The notes below the pieces were generated by a model. That model saw only the letters and a program-made list of their open reading frames with translations, was not told the DNA's origin and ran no database searches. The position numbers and the translations under genes were made by a program. A stretch of DNA of 64,000 bases from Odontesthes bonariensis (Eukaryota > Chordata > Actinopteri > Atheriniformes > Atherinopsidae): positions 2,434,067-2,498,066 of the forward strand of contig NC_134511.1 of the NCBI RefSeq assembly GCF_027942865.1, in the 5' to 3' direction. Positions 21,884 through 33,760 of the stretch are shown one piece after another (the first letter of the stretch is position 1; each line of letters starts with the position of its first letter).

Positions 21884-22058
21884 CAGTGAACCCTCGTTTT
21901 TCGCGGGGGTTACGTTCCAAAAAGAACCCGTGAAGTAGTAACCTTTATTTTTTTTACAATTATTATACAATGAAATACTCCATAATACATTGAAACCAAA
22001 GAACAAAACCTTTTTAATGCCCAAGCATTTGTTTAACAAATAAAAGGACTGTATAAAG

Positions 22059-22092
<34 letters not shown>

Positions 22093-22605
22093 ACTACTTT
22101 ACTGTAAAATAATCATTTGAATCATCAATACGAACTGAAGGCTTCAAATTGCGGAGATCAGCACCGCAACCCGAGTCATTGGATTAGAACGGGAGAAAAT
22201 GAAAAATGATTATGAAAAAAATACAAAGTACAGTACAGTAGGACAAATAGTGACTCACGTGTATTTCACTGCTCTCTGACTGAGCCGCTGCATCCTGACT
22301 CAGCCTTTTTTTGTAAAGCCTGCGGTGCAGGTGTGTTTATTCAAGAGAAGAACATAATTATCGGTAGTTGTTGTCGCTCTTTTTTCTTCTGGGCAAAAAG
22401 ATTTTTATATACCGACATGCCACCATCGATTATGTTTGAGATCTGTAATGAACGTGTACGTGTACATATTAAACCGCAACGTTATTGACACACAGGTAGA
22501 GAAGAAGCGGAGAGACTGTTTAGCCAATCAGAATGCAGAACACAATGCACGATGCAAATCCGTGAAGCAGCGAGACCGTGACCGCGTTATAGCGAGGGTT
22601 CACTG
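21884..22605. mobile_element. pogo/Tigger-type MITE
   Basis: Inverted ends CAGTGAACCCTCG and CGAGGGTTCACTG, extended imperfectly to CGCGG, are flanked by TA on both sides. The 722-bp interior has a 24-T run and no transposase frame. Confidence 0.8.
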
Positions 22606-23480
22606 TACTTACAGAAATATACCAAACCTAACCGTACCCTAAAAATTGGGCTTTTTTGTGCATGTTTGCTGTTTTTTTTTCAGACTTATTAGAACTGAAT
22701 AATAGATCAGAACCAGATGTTTCTATTTTCAGACACTGTTGTACATTTTTGAGAAATTAATTTAAAGTTTAAATGTATTCATGGTCTTTTCACAGAGCTA
22801 AAACATCACGGTTTGGATCGGTCACAGCTGGCAGCCTAAATATACCTGATTTATTTCAATTCAATCAACTTTTAATTGTTTATTGATTACTGGAGATTAC
22901 TCTAAATATGTTCCGAAGGACGCAGACTTTCACCAAACTGTTATCGGTGAGTAGATGAACGTGTTTCATGCCAGAAATAAGGCCCAGGTTTTAAACTTCT
23001 CCTTTAATCTAAGTCAATACTGAATCTTTGTTGTTTTTCATCCATGAGAATAAAGTTTTAGGGACATAAACTGAAATCTTCAGGGAACAATTTAGCGGCA
23101 GCAGTAACAAATAGATTAGATTAGATTAGATTGTACTTTATTTATCCCACAGCGGGGAAATTCACTTCACAGCAGCAACAACAGACATGAAACAAGAAAT
23201 TAAAAGAAAAAACTTTTTTTAAAGAGAAAAAGCAAGTACTAAAAAGTAAGAAGAAAATAAATAAATAAATAAATAAAAATAATAAAATAACTGATAAGGT
23301 TACAAGTTAAGTTTTTCATAAACAGATTTCCAAGAACTGCGCTAAAATGTTCAGAAAAACTCGCTGGTGAAAGTGTAAATTTTTGTCATGTTTTTGCACT
23401 GTTTTTGTATCTTGTAAAGCAAAATAAAGTTGTATTAAAAAAAAAAAAGTGTAAATTTATCCGGAAACGGCCCACATTTT
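22606..23480. other. Intergenic sequence upstream of ERCC6L
   Basis: AT-rich. A tail of the GATTGTACTTTATTTATCCC...GGGGAAATTCAC type at 23,118-23,170 follows an AGATT microsatellite. No coding signal. Confidence 0.5.
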
Positions 23481-23489
23481 TCTGCCCAG

Positions 23490-23635
23490 CTCATTGGCTG
23501 AACTTAACTTATAGTCCCGCCTCATTCTTGTAAAAGGTGTGTTGCAATTGGACGACATAACTGTGACGTCGCAAAAGCCGTACTCTCTGATTGGACAGAA
23601 ATTGGCGGAGGGAGAAGAACCCCCGATTTGAATAG
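23490..23635 (+). promoter_or_regulatory. ERCC6L promoter with CCAAT boxes and a CHR-like site
   Basis: Four ATTGG words in the same orientation (23,493, 23,547, 23,590, 23,601) are NF-Y sites. TGACGTC lies at 23,564, and TTTGAA at 23,627-23,632, about 120 bases before the start codon, matches the CHR core bound by MuvB complexes. Repeated CCAAT boxes plus a CHR are the usual design of genes expressed in G2/M, which suits ERCC6L. Confidence 0.6.
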
Positions 23636-23752
23636 GAAAACACATACTTCTCAGTCAGTGACTTCGGCAGAAGTGATCGTGTTGCGTTATTCATAATAAT
23701 AGGATTATTAAGACCAGTTTTTCACAGTATTTCGGTCCGAACACCTAACACA

Positions 23753-26700
23753 ATGGATCGTAGTCGAGATGACTGTGAAGTCGCGGAGGTTTCTGGGAGG
23801 CTGGAGCAGTAAGTAAAGCTAACTTTAACGGAAAGCTAACGGTTAGCATCAGTGCTGCTAACTGCGTCATGGTTTTCATAAACGACATAAAGACAGTATG
23901 CGGCTAACAGTGGATGTTCTGTCAGTGTGTGTGTGTGTCTGGGGATAGTTTTACTGTCGGGATGAATCTCTTGGAGGCCGGAAACAACAAATGATGAAAC
24001 CTGTGGCTAGCTAAACTGTGTTGTGTTGTTAATGTTTTCAGTTTTAGTCGCCGTGTTTAGTGCTGGAGGCACATTAACATCTTTATAATAACGCCAGTAC
24101 ATCACAGACTGATCTGCATCATTTTACTCCACTGAATGGGATTAACAGACTTGGATTTTTTCTGATAAATAACGTAAATTTGAGATTTTTTTTTTGTGTA
24201 AACAGGATCCCATTCTATGAACTTTGAATGGTCGTATTTGTATCGACACACTGTTGACTCACCTGTAAAGTCACATCTCAGTCTGATACTTCTCAGCAAA
24301 TATTAAACACATCTGTCCACCGCTGGAGAGAAATCAAGGTTTTTGGTTAATATTTGTGAAAAATCAACGTGTGGATTTGATAGAAAGAAAGAAGAAGATT
24401 TTTGGATTAATGTAATTAAAGAAAGGATTGATTTCATATCATTGTTTTTTGAGGGTTAAGATTTTTCAGTGGAGTTTGAACCTGTTTTGGATGACTGTTC
24501 ACATCTTTCTTTGTCTCTGCAGGTCTTTGTCCATGGACGCGGAGGACAAGATGGAGAAGTACGACAGGTATTTAACACACAAATGCATTTTATGTAGAAT
24601 AATCAGAGACCATCTCAGCGTCTTACATCGTTAAATTACACCAACACAAAGCTGACGGCTGTCTTTAATATAAAAGCTGCATCTTTCAGTATCAGTGCCT
24701 GAGAGCCTCAGAACAGCTGCAGATGTTTAATCTGGTTGAAAACAGCCGACGTTGTTTCCAGTTATTTGGTATGAAGAGAGTCCACCTTAAGGTGAGACAC
24801 GGCAGGGAAAAAAACAGGGATTTTTCATGCTGTGGTCAATTTTGAGATTTTGGGCCTTCAACATGTGTTGTTTCAACCTGCTATAAAGAAAATTTATTCA
24901 ATATTAGTATTACTAAGGGCCTGAGCATTTATTCTGTTTTTGAGCAATTGTTTCCAATACAAATGTTTTGAATTCCCCTATTTAAATCTTTAAATGCCGT
25001 TTTCTAAAAATCTTTTTTTTGTATAATTCCAGTATCAATATCTCAGCCTATGGAGCACCTACTAACACCAAACTTTCCAGTTATACACTTAACCCATTGA
25101 CGCCGGATGTTGCTTAGCGCAACATTGCCCCTCGCGCTGGTTGTTGCGTAGCGCAACATTGTTCATTTATCATTATTTTCAAGACGCATGCAGCATGTAA
25201 TGCACAATAATTGGTTCAAATACACATGAGGTGGGTGTTTTCGATTAGCCTGTTCTGCAATAGTGCGTTTGTAGCTAATTTGACAGCTCGGCTACAATGG
25301 CTGCGGTTAACGAGACATACTGTGACAGCGATGGAAGTGATGTGGAGTTGGCGCGGCCACACACCATCCAACTCGAAGTGGAGCCCCGTGTCAATGATGA
25401 AATCTTTCATCGGTCTCTGCCTAACTTTTGGAATAATCAAACTACCAACTCGCCGGGGTTACTGGAGGCAGAGCAAGTGGCTGTATCAGACAAATGTCGC
25501 CCGAGTGATGGCACGAGATCGTTTCGACATGATGTAATTATTTATTCTTGCGCTGCATTCTGACGACTTCTCATTCTTATTTGAGTGGCGTTGCCCTTTG
25601 TCACACCCAGGGAATTTGCAGGACACAGGAGCAGGTGTTGTAAATCCAAGGTTTTTATTTCAGGAGGAACACGGTTGTCCAAACTCTCCAAGAGAGAACA
25701 AAAAGGACTATACAAGTTATCGATAATATTATATACTTCTCCCAAAGTGAGAGAAGTATATCTATGAAACGTTATAAAAATAATAATCACTCCACTGAGG
25801 AGGAAAAACAAAGGCTTCGAAACTTTATATTTAAACGAATAATCACTCCAGCTACGGAGGAAAACAAAAAACCCTCTCCTGTAAAAATAGGAGGCACTAA
25901 GATATAAAAATTTACTATGAAACGAAAAATCACTCCACTTGGAGGAAAACGCAAAAATGCTATTAAACTATTTCTTAACAAGGCTATAAATACAAAAGTT
26001 ACCCAAAACAAAACTCTCTTTAGCGAGATCGGAAACGTGGCATAGGACATGAACTTGGTTTGAAAGCAAGAGTGAGGTATGTTGACAACAACGATAACGA
26101 CACACTGGCACAAGACAAAGGGAGACGTCAACTCTTATACACACAGGGATAACGGGGAACAGGTGGAATCACTCATGCGACAATCAGACTGGAACACAAG
26201 AGGAAGGGCAAGTGACCTGAAACGAGAGGAGAGTTAATCTTTCAAAATAAAACAGGAAGTGACGAGACATGACATGGAGACGAGACAAAAAACCCACTTG
26301 ACCTCACTGCGGTGTGACACCCTTATGTCAAAAAAAAGAGAGCCCGGTGCGAATTACTGCAGTATAACTATGATGTTTTAGAAGTCGTGTCACTGAAGTT
26401 TACAGTATAACTGCACAATGCAAGATATATTGCAGGGTTTTTTATCATTCATTATTATTGCTGATATTATAATTATGATTTAGTTATAGTATAGTAACAG
26501 TATAGTAATAGTAGTATAATAAATAGCAGCATTGGGTATTATCCTGAATCATAAAGCAAAACTACATGAACCAAATGTCCAACATTGATTAAAAAAAAAA
26601 GTAATACAATCCAGCCAGCGAAAATTTTTTAAATTTTTCTTAGGTGTTTTCAATGAATTGTTTTTAGTTCAAAAAACCCTCAGGCATTGGGGACCTTTTC

Positions 26701-29700
26701 TAAAAACTGGCTTAGGCATTGAGCAGCCTTTTTTGCAGGTGCTTTAGGCGCCAATGGGTTAACATTATTCTGAAGATATTTACAGAAGTATTTGTTGATA
26801 AATCATTCCTGGCCTGATTTATGTGACATAATAAAAAAATATGGCAAAAGTCAATGTTTTTTTTTAGGCTATTGACAGTATGATTTGATTTCCTAGGAAA
26901 TGAAAGCAGATATCCTGAAATCCCTCTGTAATTTTCTTTTCATTTTGTGTGTAAACAAAATGAAAAAAAGAATTTTGCACCTGGCTTTATCATATGTTCA
27001 GATCTAGCGTTCGGAAATATGCGCAAATGTGCGCATATTTAATGAGATAATGCATCATTTCCATAATTAAACATACAAATTTCTAAAACTTGTAATACAT
27101 TTTTTATTATACTTTCAAAGTGCTTTACAGCTACATAAAATCACTAGAAGGCAATAAAATCATTCCATAAAACATAAAAAATAATCATAATTAATTAAAT
27201 TAAAAGCAAAAAGTACAGATAAAACTTTTTCAGGTGTCATTCACCCCTCCCTGAGGCAGCAGACCCCTCCCTGAGGCAGCAGACCCCTCCCTGAGGTTCT
27301 CAGAGCCCCAGTTGGTTCATATGGCTCTAACATGTCAGAGATATACTTTGGTGCTACACCATGAAGAGACTTGTACACAAGCAGAGCTGTTTTAAAGTCT
27401 ATTCTCTGAGCGACAGGCAGCCAGTGCAGAGACCTGAGCACTGGTCGTATTTCCTGGTTCTGGTCAGGACTCGAGCAGCAGCGTTTTGCAGCTGTCTTAC
27501 AGCCCGTTTAATAATAATAATAAATTTTATTTTTAAGAAAGCGCCTTTCTCAACACTCAAGGACACTTTACAACACATTAAAAACACAATAAATAAAATA
27601 ACACAAGTTAAAAAAAGGCTAGAGGGAGAATGCAGCTTGAAACAGATGGTTTTGATTTGTAGAGGGGTAAAGAGTCAGTAGCCGCATTCGGACAGAGCAG
27701 TTCTAAGAACGGTCCTCCTCGAATTTCGTTCTAATAGCTGCCCTTCCCCAGTTTCACCTTGACTTCCAAACTGTTTCAGTTTGCATGAGTCGGACCCTGA
27801 TGGGGACTGATGCAGCGCAGCCGTCTGCAACAGCGACGTATTAAGGCTCTAGCATGGTTGCCGCGTCTGCTGGCACGAGCGGTGTTGATGACGTCACGAG
27901 TTCGTGCCGGCTACATATAGTGGCGCAAGTCGATGCGCCAGTAGTTGCAATTTTCTCCGTCACAGAGGTGGCGCTGCTACGTTAAGGTTACCGCTACTCT
28001 ACAACCACGAAAGTGGAGAAGAAAACAATGCCGCTGTCAAGAGCAGGAATACTGTAATTAATTATACTGCTGCAGTATTCGGATCATTTTAATTTTTTAA
28101 TTCAGTTAATAGAGGTGAAGGTCTGAAGCCCCCGGCATCAACAGAGTCTCTGGCCTCTTCTTTGCCTTCAGGTATCTGTCCCGTAGCTTCTTCCACACAT
28201 TCTTACAGAACTCTCCCTCTTTCCCCAAAGTTCTGCCCATCTCTGTGCACCAGTTTTGGGAGTTTACGTGCTCCCTTAGACACTATTCCTTTGATTCTGG
28301 CAATGTTTATTAGATGGTAAAAAGCTGCTGATGTTTCTCATTTAATGTGGCCGTTAAAGTTCAATTCTGAGTCCAATATTTAGTCTTTTTTTTATCATTC
28401 CTAAGAGCAGATAGAAAAGCTTTACTCCGACTGTTTCTGTTTACTGACATTTGTTCTTTACATCACAAACTTTGGAAACATCTTCCTGGTTATCGATCTT
28501 GTTTTTTACCCACCGTCTGTCACTGCAACTGTTTCCTGTTTTCCTGGAAATATGTAAAGATATGAGGGATGGATCAAGACTTTTGGATTAGACAGCCAGC
28601 AGTCAGTTACTGATCAGTCTCACAATGACTTACATTAATTTGCAATTTTTGTTCTGGTTGTTGAGATTTTTGCTTTGCTTGTTGTTCCTCATTTTTAATG
28701 TTTTGCCTCAGATAGATGTGAATGAAATCCACTGATTTTTCTTTGTCTTCTTTCAGACTGATTTCAAATGGAAAAGAAGTTGCCAAACAAGGAGACGTTC
28801 ACAAAGCTCTGGAGCTCTTCAAGCTGGCGTACAACATTCAGCAGACTCCCAAACTAAAGAGAAGAATCGAGAAGATAGAAGAGCTCCTGGCTCAGAATGA
28901 TGATGAGGAGGAGGATGAAGATGATGAGTTTGTCAATGTGAATAACAGCGGTTTAATGCTGTTCAGAGAACTTTATGACAAACTGTACAACTACCAGAGA
29001 GATGGAGTTTCCTTTCTGTATGGTCTCTACAGAGATGGTCGCAAAGGCGGGATTCTTGCCGACGACATGGGGCTCGGTAAAACCATCCAAATTATATCGT
29101 TCCTTTCGGGCATGTACGACAATGAGCTGATAAAACATACGCTGCTCGTCATGCCGACATCCCTCATCACAAACTGGAACAAGGAGTTCGCCAAATGGAC
29201 TCCTGGCATGAGGGTCAAGGAGTTTCACGGCGCCAGTAAAGCAGAGAGGACCAGGAGTTTGGAGAAAGTTCAGAGGAGAGGGGGCGTCATCATAACCACG
29301 TACAACATGCTGATGAACAACTGGGAGCAGCTGTCCTCGTACCACGGAAGGGAATTCTTTTGGGATTATGTGATCCTGGATGAGGCACACAAAATAAAAA
29401 ACTCGTCCACCAAAACAGCCAAAAGTGCTTACGCAATCCCTTCAAAGAACAGAATTCTTCTGACAGGAACTCCGGTCCAAAACAACCTGAGGGAAATGTG
29501 GACTCTCTTTGACTTTGCTTGCCAAGGTGCTCTATTGGGGACAGCGAAGACCTTCAAAACGGAGTTTGAGAACCCCATCACCCGTGCCAGGGAGAAGGAT
29601 GCCACCCCAGGTGAAAAGGCTCTCGGGGCCCGGATGTCCGAAAACCTCATGGCGTTAATAAAGCCCTACTTCCTGCGAAGGACAAAATCCGAAGTGCAAA

Positions 29701-32700
29701 AAAACAAGATGAACGTCAAAGAGGAGCACTCGGACAATAAGGACAGTCAAGTTCAGAGCGATCGAGCCGTCGGTGGCGCAGTTATGCCCAAACTGACCAG
29801 AAAGAATGACCTGATTGTCTGGACTTACTTGAGCGCCATTCAGGAGGACATTTACAGGCAGTTCATTAGCTTGGACCACATCAAGGAGTTGCTAATGACG
29901 ACCAGGTCACCTCTTTCTGAATTAAACATCCTGAAAAAGCTGTGTGATCACCCGCGACTCCTTTCTGCTGGCGCCATAGCAAAGTTGGGGCTTGATGAAG
30001 AAGGCTCGCAGAGTGACAACGGCGATGCAAATACCAACAGCATCGCCAACGTTTCCGACGGCACCTTAATATCAGAGTCCGGGAAACTCGTCTTTCTGTT
30101 CGCGCTCCTGGAGAAGCTCAGAGAAGAAGGTCACCGCACGCTCGTTTTTGCTCATTACAGGAAGGTGCTCGACATCATTCAACGTATCCTTGGCAACAGA
30201 GGCTTTAAAGTATTGAGACTGGATGGCACGATAACCCAGATTACAGAGCGGGAGAGGCTCATCTCCCTCTTTCAGAAGGACAAACGTTACTCAGTCTTCC
30301 TCCTCACCACTCAGGTTGGTGGAGTCGGCATCACCTTGACAGCGGCAGACAGAGTCGTCATCTACGATCCCAGCTGGAATCCGGCTACGGACGCCCAGGC
30401 CGTGGACAGGGCGTACCGCATCGGGCAGACCGAAAACGTCGTCATCTACCGGCTGATCACCTGCGGCACGGTGGAGGAAAAGATCTACAGGCGGCAGGTT
30501 TTCAAAGACTCCCTCATCCGACAGAACACCGGGGACAAGAAAAACCCGTTCCGGTACTTCAGCCGACAGGAGCTGAAGGAGCTCTTTACTCTGGAGGACA
30601 CCAGGTCCTCTTCCACACAGCTGCAGCTGCAAGCTCTGCACTCCAGATACCGGCGGACCGACCCGGAACTGGACGAGCACATCGCCCACCTTCATGCTCT
30701 GGACATGTTTGGGATTTCGGATCATGACCTCATGTTCTCCCTCGACATCAATCGGGATGAGGCCCCCGAGAACCAGGAGGAGCAGCAGTACATCGAAGGC
30801 CGGGTCCAGAAGGCTCAGGAGCTGGTGAGGGCTGAGTCCGAACTGCAGGTGGGTGAAAAATAACACCTCAAAATACAACTGTCATCCTGGTTAAACTCTT
30901 TATTTTGCTACCCAGAGACGCGCACCTTCACAGGTGCAGCTAATTCAAAAAAGGGTGTAGAAACTCTCTTTGTGGTTGGAAACACCATCCATCCCTCCAT
31001 CCATTTTCTATACCCGCTTAATCCGTCGATTAAGGCTTTTTCACTTCAACATGTCCGACACAGAAGAAAACACAACGCTGACTTGTTTTGTGTTTTGTTT
31101 TGTTTTTCCCACAGATGCAGCTGGCAGAGGGCATGGCGTCGAGCACAGAACCAGCCTGGCTGAGACAACCACCTGACGCCAACAGCAGAGAGACGTCGCA
31201 CGAGAAGAAACCGAGAAATCCAAGACCGAGTCCTTCACTTCCACAGCCCAGCAACAACCTCAACCTGTCACCTGTTGTGGTGGACTTGGACCAGTCTGGA
31301 TCTGGAGAGGACACCCAGCAGAATCTGAGTAGCGGGGTTATCGATCTGACCGCAGATGTCTCTCCTCAGCAGGACTCTGGCGATGCTACAGAAGCTGATG
31401 TAGCAGGCGTCTCTATTGGAGAAATAGTGGATAAATCAGAGACATCTCAGGCTGAAGTGTCTCCAGGACGTGACAGAAGCCTGCTGTATGTTACAGCTGA
31501 TGACGACAACCATCGACTAAACGGAACCGCCCACTCTGAGATGGACTTGGATCTCATCCCACCCATTCAGAACAGAAGAGTTTCTGTCCTGCAACAGTCC
31601 AACGTAAGCATCAGAGCAGAAAGCTCCAGCGTGAGCGCTGAGCTCGAGTCCTTGAACGGAAACTTTAACTTGGAGTTGGAGGACAGCGGAGACGCCGGTC
31701 TGGAGGATGCTGAGACTGAAGAAGAGGAGCAGAAGCTGCTGTCTCAGCTTCAGATGAGCGGCAGCTTCAACGTCAACAAGTCTCTGTCACATAACATCAG
31801 CGGCTGCCCGGTTTCAGACAAGAAGGAGTCCATGAACGAGTCCATGAATGAATCCATGAAGGAGTCCATGAACAAGTCCATGAATGGGTCCATGAAGGAG
31901 TCCATGAACAAGTCCATGAATGAATCCATGAAGGAGTCCATGAACAAGTCCATGAATGGGTCCATGAATGAATCCATGAAGGAGTCCATGAACATCTCCA
32001 TGAATGAATCCATGAAGGAGTCCATGAACAAGTCCATGAATGGGTCCATGAATGAATCCATGAAGGAGTCCATGAACAAGTCCATGAATGGTTCCATGAA
32101 CAAGTCCATGAATGGGTCCATGAATGAATCCATGAAGGAGTCCATGAACAAGTCCATGAATGGTTCCATCAACGAGTCCATCAACGAGTCCATCAATGAG
32201 TCCATCGTCGCCACAAAGAAGAGAAAAGCGGCCGTGATCTATGACAGTGAGGAAGAGGAGGAAGAGGAGGAAGAGCAGCTCGACGGTCAGCTCGACAGCT
32301 CGTTCCAGGTCCTCGGAGCCTCTACACCTAAATCGGCGCCCATTGGTTCTGCTCCCCGCCGGTCCAGGAAGAGCGTTGGAGGCAACGCCTCTGTGGTCTC
32401 ACGCAGATCCCTCCTCCAGTCCCTCATCGAGGATGTGGACGACCCGGAGGACGATGAGGGCTCTGACGGGGATGTTTCAGGGGTGCCGAAGGAGAAAACC
32501 AGACGGACATTAAACACAGACGAGGAGGATGATTCAGAGTACAATTCTGAAGAGGCAGAAGAAGAAGAAGAAGAAGAAGAAGAAGAAGACGAGGGGAAGG
32601 AGATCATTGGTTCAAATGATGAGCTGCAGCTGGAGGAAACTGTCGGAGAGACTCTGAACACTGAGGGCGAGGAGGAAGAGGAGGAGGACTCTGCAAATGC

Positions 32701-33061
32701 TTCGTCAGTAGAGGGCGGGAGCTCTAACCACGAGGAGGAAGCAAAGATGGCCGAGGAAGAAGAGGAACTGGATACTGCTGGCTCAGCAGATGTGAAGTCA
32801 AGCGAGGACTCGACCAGTTTGGAGGAGTCGACCGGCGAGCACGAGCTGGCGTCTGGAGAGAGAATGGATCAGTGCGCCGCCGCCGCCATCGAGTCTGAGA
32901 GCTACGACTCGCTGGTCAGAAGAGGGAAGGAGTGCTACAGCCAGGCGAAGCTGGACGACGCGCTGGGCTTCTTCCTGAGAGCCATCGACATCAAACCGGG
33001 AGATCCTGAAATCCAGTTCATGACCATCCAGCTGTACCGGCAGCTAAGTCAGAGGCGATGA
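23753..33061 (+). CDS. ercc6l: ERCC6L / PICH, mitotic DNA translocase
   Basis: Coding exons 23753-23808, 24523-24567, 28757-30848 and 31115-33061 join in frame to 1,379 residues (human about 1,250). An N-terminal TPR-like helical pair (LISNGKEVAKQGDVHKALEL) is followed by an SNF2 ATPase: Walker A DDMGLGKT at 136-143, DEAH at 242-245, LLTGTPVQNNL, and motif VI QAVDRAYRIGQ at 581-591. The long acidic C-terminal exon has a conserved STP site (GASTPKSAP), a SRRSLLQSL block and a last TPR-like motif (YDSLVRRGKECYSQAKLDDA). PICH is a cytoplasmic protein that coats ultrafine anaphase bridges after nuclear envelope breakdown, with PLK1 and BLM. Peculiar here is a 128-residue array of SMNx repeats (968-1095). 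AATAAA at about 33,739 fits the 3' end. Intron 2 is 4.2 kb and full of transposons. The first ATG could instead be in exon 2 (MDAEDKMEK). Confidence 0.95.
25093..26758 (+). mobile_element. piggyBac element with TTAA duplication
   Basis: CCCATTGACGCC at 25,093 and GGCGCCAATGGG ending 26,758 are inverted ends, each abutting TTAA (25,089-25,092 and 26,759-26,762), the piggyBac target. Near the left end the plus frames read WSWRGHTPSNSKW and, frameshifted, IGLCLTFGIIKLPTRRGYW with YQTNVARVMARDRFDMM, a piggyBac transposase N-terminal domain. The catalytic part is absent; a second element occupies the middle. Dead. Confidence 0.88.
25600..26325. mobile_element. Element nested in piggyBac, with internal repeats
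   Basis: A TCACACCC word at the left faces GGTGTGA at the right, with similar outer 8-mers (GCCCTTTG and CCCTTATG), suggesting an hAT-like insertion. Inside, an AATCACTCCA...GGAGGAAAAC word occurs three times (about 25,785, 25,842 and 25,927). Exact limits are uncertain. Confidence 0.45.
27240..27441 (-). pseudogene. L2-type LINE reverse transcriptase end
   Basis: The minus frame reads LHWLPVAQRIDFKTALLVYK and then APKYISDMLEPYEPTGALRT, the standard C-terminal part of fish L2/CR1-group reverse transcriptase. Its end runs into a 20-bp unit (CCTCCCTGAGGCAGCAGACC) repeated three times at 27,242-27,297. A LINE tail follows at 27,505-27,600. Confidence 0.85.
28120..28262 (-). pseudogene. MADF-domain remnant
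   Basis: The minus frame reads FCKNVWKKLRDRYLKAKKRP, a MADF DNA-binding signature of the kind carried as a second gene by PIF/Harbinger elements. It is short and unspliced, in ERCC6L intron 2, so it is a transposon relic rather than an ERCC6L exon. Confidence 0.55.
31823..32206 (+). repeat. 12-bp coding minisatellite in ERCC6L
   Basis: Thirty-two 12-base units (TCCATGAAYRAG-like) encode a four-residue repeat S-M-[N/K]-x, with no stop or frameshift. Higher-order blocks such as KESMNKSMNGSMNES recur, showing expansion by unequal exchange. The last three units change Met to Ile. Confidence 0.97.
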
Positions 33062-33760
33062 GGACGAAACGCCCGCCAGTGCAGCCCAGGTCAGAGGTCG
33101 GCAGCTTCTGTTCCAGAAAGAAATCAGCCTGCCGTTCGGGACCTCTGGGACTGATCAGAAACATTTTAGATAAAGCAAGTCCTACTCCTAGGACTCTGAA
33201 TTAGCATCATGATTACTTTGTGTATTTCTAATGTAAAACAGAGCAAATGTGCACATTTTAAAAGCTGCGAGCTTCAGATGTTTGACGTTTTAATTCTCTT
33301 CACTGGACTTCTTATCGACAAATATTCCGACAGTTTGTAGAGTCTACGGACATCTGGAGGCTCCAGGTGTAAATTCCAGCCAGCTGAAGGCCTCCCACCT
33401 TCCCTGAAAACCACGAAACGCACGTTTAGGTTTGGTTTGTCCTCTGTGGGGTCCTGTAGACAATCGGTAAAGGTGACTTCTAGTGTCTTTGGATATAAAC
33501 GTCTCCGTTTAAGGTAACAAACATGGAACATTTTCTTCTTTTCATGCAAATCTCTGATGATGAAAACTCTGCTGCCAGAAGATGTCCCTGAGTGTTACAC
33601 ACCGGCACTTTAACAGTCGGAGCTGTTCGTGAATGTCGTCCATCGGCTGGACGGTTCGGACTCTTTGTTTGAGCTTCCTGTCTCCATCCTTTAAATCCTG
33701 AGTGGAAACTAACCTGCTCATGTTCATATTTTTCTGAAATAAAGTTGTAAAATGCTTTTA
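33062..33760 (+). terminator. ERCC6L 3' UTR and polyadenylation signal
   Basis: Non-coding on the sense strand; the AATAAA in GAAATAAAGTTG near 33,739 is the first good signal after the stop. Two open minus-strand frames (33,274-33,549 and 33,542-33,727) overlap it but have no supporting signals. Confidence 0.6.

Noticed and set aside
25080-26780. Direct-repeat or CRISPR-like array suggested by spaced AATCACTCCA words
   Set aside because: Only three imperfect copies at irregular spacing, inside a transposon in a vertebrate intron.
31750-32214. Minus-strand frame of 154 residues rich in MDSFMDLF repeats
   Set aside because: Exact antisense shadow of the ERCC6L SMNx coding minisatellite.
33274-33727. 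Two neighbouring minus-strand frames in the ERCC6L 3' UTR with fairly protein-like composition
   Set aside because: No start context, splice sites or polyadenylation signal; they lie within the sense transcript's UTR and resemble no family I know.
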